Shown in pieces: positions 55,407 through 59,357 of a DNA stretch of 59,357 bases; position 1 is the first letter of the stretch; each line of letters starts with the position of its first letter. Source of the stretch: Myxococcales bacterium (GTDB lineage Bacteria; Myxococcota_A; UBA9160; UBA4427); contig DUBZ01000001.1 of NCBI GenBank assembly GCA_012960035.1, positions 1 to 59,357 on the forward strand, written 5' to 3'. Under the pieces are notes generated by a model that was given only the letters and a program-made list of their open reading frames with translations, was not told the origin of the DNA and made no database searches. A program made the translations under genes and the position numbers.

Positions 55407-56229
55407 AAATGAAAGCCAGTGCTTCCGAGTCGCGAACGCTAAAGCGAGGGAAGGGACAGAGCAAGAGACTCGAGCGCCGTTTCGTGCTCGCGTTCGGTGC
55501 GAGCCTAGAAACGGGTCCCGAATTGACCGAGCCGATCGTCTCGTTCAACTCAAACCCTTGCAAACGAAGAGAATTGGACACGACGAAGAAACTCGTTTTG
55601 ATCATTTTTTGAGTGCGGTCACTGCCACTCGCAGTTTACGTTATTTAAGAGTGGCATCGGCAAAGACGCGGCTATCAACGTCCTGTTGTGCAGTCTCTCT
55701 TGGATTCCTGGAATCATTCAGGGCTCGAGGCGCTGTTTCAGAAGCGCGTTTCCTGTCAGAACCACACGCTCATCGGTGCCGCCTCAGAACTTCGAGAACT
55801 TTGATGGTAGGTCCGCGGTGAATGGCGCCGGCGTCTTGACGATGACAGGAGAGCTTCCAGCAGAATCAACCCGCTGTAGTGTAGGCGCTGCGCCAAGACG
55901 CCTCACTTGTCAGATCAGAAGTTTTCGTTCACCGCTGATCAATCATATTCGGCGCTGGATGACTTCGTGGTAAAGGGAAACCGTCTTCTTTCGAACAAGC
56001 GAAATTCGCCTCGCCGGACTCTTGGGCTCGACGTTCTGCCGGCCAGTTGCGTCTGACTTGCGCATCCCTCTGGGGGCTCCGTTGTTTCCGACGGAACGCG
56101 AAAACTAAATGCTCGACTGTTTTCGAAATTCAGAATACAATCGTCCACGATCATAAAACGCGTCGCGCTATTTTGGGTGCGTCATGTAGGCGTTTAAGGC
56201 GTGACAACAACCAATGAAGTTGCGGTAAT
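55407..56229. other. Long intergenic stretch, no gene recognised
   Basis: About 820 bp without a convincing reading frame on either strand. Frames present are short and Arg/Ser-rich. The right part contains AT-rich sequence and the promoter of the large secreted gene. No transposase remnants or tRNA-like folds were seen. Confidence 0.4.
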
Positions 56230-56254
56230 TTTCTTTATCGTTGTGATAAAGAAA
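56230..56254 (+). promoter_or_regulatory. Perfect inverted repeat upstream of the secreted di-haem gene
   Basis: TTTCTTTATC-GTTGT-GATAAAGAAA: perfect 10-bp arms with a 5-base loop, ending 27 bp before the GTG start. It may be an operator or a leader hairpin; it lacks the GC-rich stem of an intrinsic terminator. Confidence 0.45.
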
Positions 56255-56281
56255 TCAGAACCTCGACATGAAGGTGTCTCA

Positions 56282-59200
56282 GTGTTGTTTAGAGGTGTTT
56301 TGCTGTCCCCTCGTTTCTTCGCCGCCGCTTTGTTCGTCGTCTTGGTGACAGCCACCGTCGTTGCGACACCCGCGGTTGCGCAGACTTCCTTCGTTGCATT
56401 CGAGAGCGGGCACGTTCGCCCGATCACACTCTCCCCGAACGGCAGCAAACTTTTTGCCGTCAATACACCCGACAACACGCTCGAGATCTTCGACGTGGGG
56501 GCCGGAGGGCTGACTTTCGCCGCGTCGGTGCCTGTCGGCATGGAACCCGTTTCGGTCGCGGCGCGGACGGACAGCGAAGTTTGGGTCGTGAATCATCTTT
56601 CTGACAGCATCAGTATTGTCGACGTGTCAGTGGCCGTGCCGATGGTGACCCGTACGTTGCTGGTCGGCGATGAGCCCCGCGACATCGTATTCGCAGGGAC
56701 CGGCGGGAATCGCGCCTTCATCACCACGGCACATCGTGGACAGCACCGAACCCATCCGTCTATTGCGGGTGTCTTCGGAGGTGGCAATCCCGCCGATCCG
56801 CGTTTTGCAACCGCGGGCATCGACCGCGCAGACGTTTGGGTCTTCGACGCGACGAGTCTCGGAACCACCATCGGCGGAACGCCCGTCGACGTCCTGACCT
56901 TCTTCTCCGATACCCCGCGCGCGCTCGCGACCGACGGAACCACCGTCTACGTCGCCGCCTTCATGTCTGGCAACCAGACCACTGTGGTCAACGAGGTCGC
57001 GGTCAACAACGGCTTCGGCGTCAGCGGCGCGCCGGGCCCGAACGACAATGCCAACGGGGACCCCGCTCCCGAAGTGGGCGCGATCGTCAAGCTGACGGGT
57101 GGCAACTGGCTCGATGCCGACGGCACCAATCGCAACGCCTCGATCCCCTTTGACCTTCCCGATAACGACGTCTTCGCCGTCAACGCAAACACCTTGACGA
57201 AGGGCACCGTCTTCAGCTCTGTGGGCACGACCTTGTTTAACATGGCCATCAACCCCACGAGCGGCAAGATCTACGTGACCAACACCGACAGCCCGAATGA
57301 AGTGATGTTCGAGGGGCCGGGGGATCACGGGGGCAGTACGGTTCAAGGCAAGTTATCTCTTTCGCGCGTCACGATCCTCGATCCTGCTGGGCCGAGTCAG
57401 GACGTGCAGCACCTCAACCAACACATTAACTATTCGAATCTTCATACCGATCTGGGCGCGAATCATGCCGCCATCAACGCGCAAATTCAGCACAGCCTCG
57501 CGACGCCGCTCCAGCCCACCATCTCGAGTGACGGCAATACGATCTACATCCCTGCCTTTGGCTCCAAGAGGATCGGGGTGTTCACCCGGGCCGAGTTGGA
57601 AGACCCGAACTTCGAAGCCAACTTCGACCCAACGATCCAGAGTGCTAACTACCTCTCGACGTTTTCAGGTGGACCCACCGGGCTAGCGCTCGATGAGGTC
57701 AACAACCGTCTCTACGTCATGATGCGGTTCAGTAACTTGATTGAGGTTGTGGATCTCGCGACGACGACGATCTCGGGCGTGCACCTACTTCACAACCCCG
57801 AGCCGGATTCGATCACCCTGGGCCGTCCTCAGTTGTATGACGCCACAAGCACCTCCGGCAACGGTGAAGCAAGCTGTTCGAGTTGCCACATTTTTGGCGA
57901 TCTCGACGGCTTGGCCTGGAACCTCGGCAACCCCGACGAGCTGACTTCGACCAACAACCAGCCGCAGCCTGATCCGCTCTTGCAGCTCGCCGAACCCACC
58001 GGAGACTTTCATCCGATGAAGGGGCCGATGACGACCCAGACGTTGAAGGGGATGTCGACACACGGTGCCATGCATTGGCGAGGTGACCGCGCGGATGGGT
58101 TCTTTGGCACGGATCTTTGTATTCAGCCGGGTTATGCGCAGGCAAACAGTACCAACGCTCCATGCGATGAAGCAGACGCATTTAAGAATTTCATCGTCGC
58201 CTTCGAAGGACTCTTAGGAAAGGAAGGCACGATCAGCCCGTTCCAAATGGCCCTGTTCACGAACTTCATGCTTCAGGTTCAGCTCCCTCCGAATCCAGTG
58301 CGGAACTTCGACAACAGTCTGACTGCCGCGCAGCAGGCCGGATCAGATAAATGGTTCTCCTGCGGTGCCGGGACGACGGAATGTGCGCCGCTCGACGAAA
58401 ATGCCACAGACACCGTGGAGGACTGCGACGGTTGCCACAGCCTCGACCCTCTCAACGGCTTCTTTGGCACAGGGGGCGAAGAGAGCTTCGAGGGTGAGCC
58501 CCAGCACATGAAGGTTCCCCACTTGCGCAATGTCTACACCAAGGTGGGCATGTTCTCGGCGACTGGCAACCAAGTTCGGGGCACGGGTCTGCTGCACGAC
58601 GGTTCCGTTGCGAATACCGATGACTTCTTGGGGGCTGCCGTTTTCGGGCTCACCGCTCAGGAACGGCAAGACTTGGAACAGTTCGTCCTCGCATTCCCGA
58701 CCGATCTGGCACCCGTCGTCGGGCAGCAAGTCACGATCGGTCCCACGAACTTTTCGAATGTCGACGTCAATAACCGCATTGTCCTGATCAACAGTCGAGG
58801 AACGGTTGGCTTTGAATCGAGCATCCTCGGGGGTGCCGTGAAGGAATGCGATGTGATCATGAAAACAGTCGAGGGCGGCGTGGAGAAGGGCTATGCGCGC
58901 CTGGCCAATGGTTTTTACGTACCTGACACCAACGATCCGAACGTGACTGAGATCAGCATTCGCGCGAAGGCGAATCCACTCGGGGACGCCTTGACGATCA
59001 CCTACACCGCAGTACCGCCGGGCTCCGGCGTCCGCATGGGAATCGATCGCGACGAAGACGACCTGCGTAACGGTGTCGAGACGAACACCGGAATCTTCAT
59101 TGGGGTCAACGACACTGGAACCAACCCGGCCAAGGCCGATACGGATGGAGACAGCTTCGACGACGGAGTCGAAGTCACCGCGGGGACGGACCCAACTAAT

Positions 59201-59357
59201 GCAAGCAACTTTCCCGGTAGCGCGGTTTGCGGTGATGTCGTCACCGAAGCCCCCGAAGAGTGCGACGACGGAAACACGACGAGTGGCGATGGTTGCTCGA
59301 ATGTCTGCGTAACCGAATTCTGCAGCGACACGATCGTCCAGGCGGGGATCGGCGAGC
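56282..59357 (+). CDS. Large secreted propeller-type di-haem protein (3' end outside)
   Basis: An open frame from GTG 56282 (GAAGG site) to the window end, at least 1025 residues. There is a signal peptide (FFAAALFVVLVTATVVATPAVA). The first 500 residues form YVTN-type beta-propeller blades (NGSKLFAVNTPDNTLEIFDV, GNRAFITTAHRG). Two c-type haem sites follow: CSSCH (532-536) and CDGCH (715-719). Then come a beta domain, a Ca-binding thrombospondin-3-like DTDGDSFDDGVEV near residue 952, and a Cys-rich 'ECDDGN' (DUF4215-like) repeat from about 983. It is probably a surface di-haem oxidase or electron-transfer protein, cut by the window edge. The repeats are characteristic of myxobacteria-like lineages. 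Confidence 0.85.
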   Translation, partial: MLFRGVLLSPRFFAAALFVVLVTATVVATPAVAQTSFVAFESGHVRPITLSPNGSKLFAVNTPDNTLEIFDVGAGGLTFAASVPVGMEPVSVAARTDSEVWVVNHLSDSISIVDVSVAVPMVTRTLLVGDEPRDIVFAGTGGNRAFITTAHRGQHRTHPSIAGVFGGGNPADPRFATAGIDRADVWVFDATSLGTTIGGTPVDVLTFFSDTPRALATDGTTVYVAAFMSGNQTTVVNEVAVNNGFGVSGAPGPNDNANGDPAPEVGAIVKLTGGNWLDADGTNRNASIPFDLPDNDVFAVNANTLTKGTVFSSVGTTLFNMAINPTSGKIYVTNTDSPNEVMFEGPGDHGGSTVQGKLSLSRVTILDPAGPSQDVQHLNQHINYSNLHTDLGANHAAINAQIQHSLATPLQPTISSDGNTIYIPAFGSKRIGVFTRAELEDPNFEANFDPTIQSANYLSTFSGGPTGLALDEVNNRLYVMMRFSNLIEVVDLATTTISGVHLLHNPEPDSITLGRPQLYDATSTSGNGEASCSSCHIFGDLDGLAWNLGNPDELTSTNNQPQPDPLLQLAEPTGDFHPMKGPMTTQTLKGMSTHGAMHWRGDRADGFFGTDLCIQPGYAQANSTNAPCDEADAFKNFIVAFEGLLGKEGTISPFQMALFTNFMLQVQLPPNPVRNFDNSLTAAQQAGSDKWFSCGAGTTECAPLDENATDTVEDCDGCHSLDPLNGFFGTGGEESFEGEPQHMKVPHLRNVYTKVGMFSATGNQVRGTGLLHDGSVANTDDFLGAAVFGLTAQERQDLEQFVLAFPTDLAPVVGQQVTIGPTNFSNVDVNNRIVLINSRGTVGFESSILGGAVKECDVIMKTVEGGVEKGYARLANGFYVPDTNDPNVTEISIRAKANPLGDALTITYTAVPPGSGVRMGIDRDEDDLRNGVETNTGIFIGVNDTGTNPAKADTDGDSFDDGVEVTAGTDPTNASNFPGSAVCGDVVTEAPEECDDGNTTSGDGCSNVCVTEFCSDTIVQAGIGE

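Noticed and set aside
55336..55821. 161-codon plus-strand frame in the intergenic stretch
   Set aside because: Arg-rich, no start context and no recognisable fold.

Overview
The window (59,357 bp, roughly 55-60% G+C by eye) looks like chromosomal DNA of an environmental Gram-negative bacterium. Outer-membrane barrels, lipoproteins, PEP-CTERM sorting tails, c-type cytochromes, two P450s, an F420/LLM-type oxidoreductase, a membrane-fused spermidine-synthase-like protein and a secreted protein ending in Cys-rich 'ECDDGN' repeats together point to a deltaproteobacterial-grade lineage (Myxococcota, Binatota or Desulfobacterota relatives). That placement is inference; the window has no rRNA, tRNA or core marker gene. 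No CRISPR array was seen. The only trace of a mobile element is a decayed IS3-type transposase fragment at about 47.0-47.4 kb.

Layout. 0-9.1 kb: an outer-membrane porin-like barrel, a large secreted protein of unknown function, a DUF4345 membrane protein, and a copper/redox group made of a PEP-CTERM multicopper oxidase, an overlapping SCO1-cytochrome c fusion and a divergent TlpA-like lipoprotein. 9.2-15.7 kb: a short PEP-CTERM protein, an OsmC-YcaO fusion, a cytidylyltransferase with a CDP-alcohol phosphotransferase, and an XRE regulator with a TIR-like (ThsB-type) protein, opposite a secreted Cys-repeat protein across a promoter carrying paired palindromes. 15.9-24.4 kb: a nine-gene minus-strand operon with mostly 4-bp overlaps. 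In order: MarR regulator, D-aminoacylase-type amidohydrolase, 'DGLPLVPPT' protein, UGSC-family selenoprotein, amidohydrolase-2 protein, LLM oxidoreductase, cupin, second amidohydrolase-2 protein, P450. 24.6-33 kb: a DUF4431 protein, then a plus-strand set (four-helix membrane protein, P450, old-yellow-enzyme-type reductase, DUF1214 lipoprotein), a CvfB-like RNA-binding protein and an aldo/keto reductase. 33-44.4 kb: a TauD-type dioxygenase, fused MFS/spermidine synthase, YfhO-like protein, FkbM methyltransferase, acyltransferase-3 and a molybdopterin oxidoreductase. 44.6-46.9 kb: a mercury/copper-like metal module (Cys/His secreted protein, HMA-domain periplasmic protein, outer-membrane barrel, MerT-like transporter). 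47-59.4 kb: IS remnant, GT39-like glycosyltransferase, SDR, sulfatase-fold lipoprotein, a second polytopic membrane protein, a DsbB/DsbA pair, a SnoaL-like protein, and a large secreted di-haem protein that runs off the window end.

The strongest result is the selenoprotein. An in-frame TGA at 20726-20728 splits what would otherwise be two ORFs. Reading it as selenocysteine restores a 174-residue protein with a U-G-S-C redox motif. A perfect hairpin follows whose loop places G and U at the same +23/+24 positions as in the E. coli fdhF SECIS. The gene sits inside a tightly coupled operon of hydrolases and oxidoreductases whose substrate is unknown. This is the best candidate here for an undescribed pathway.
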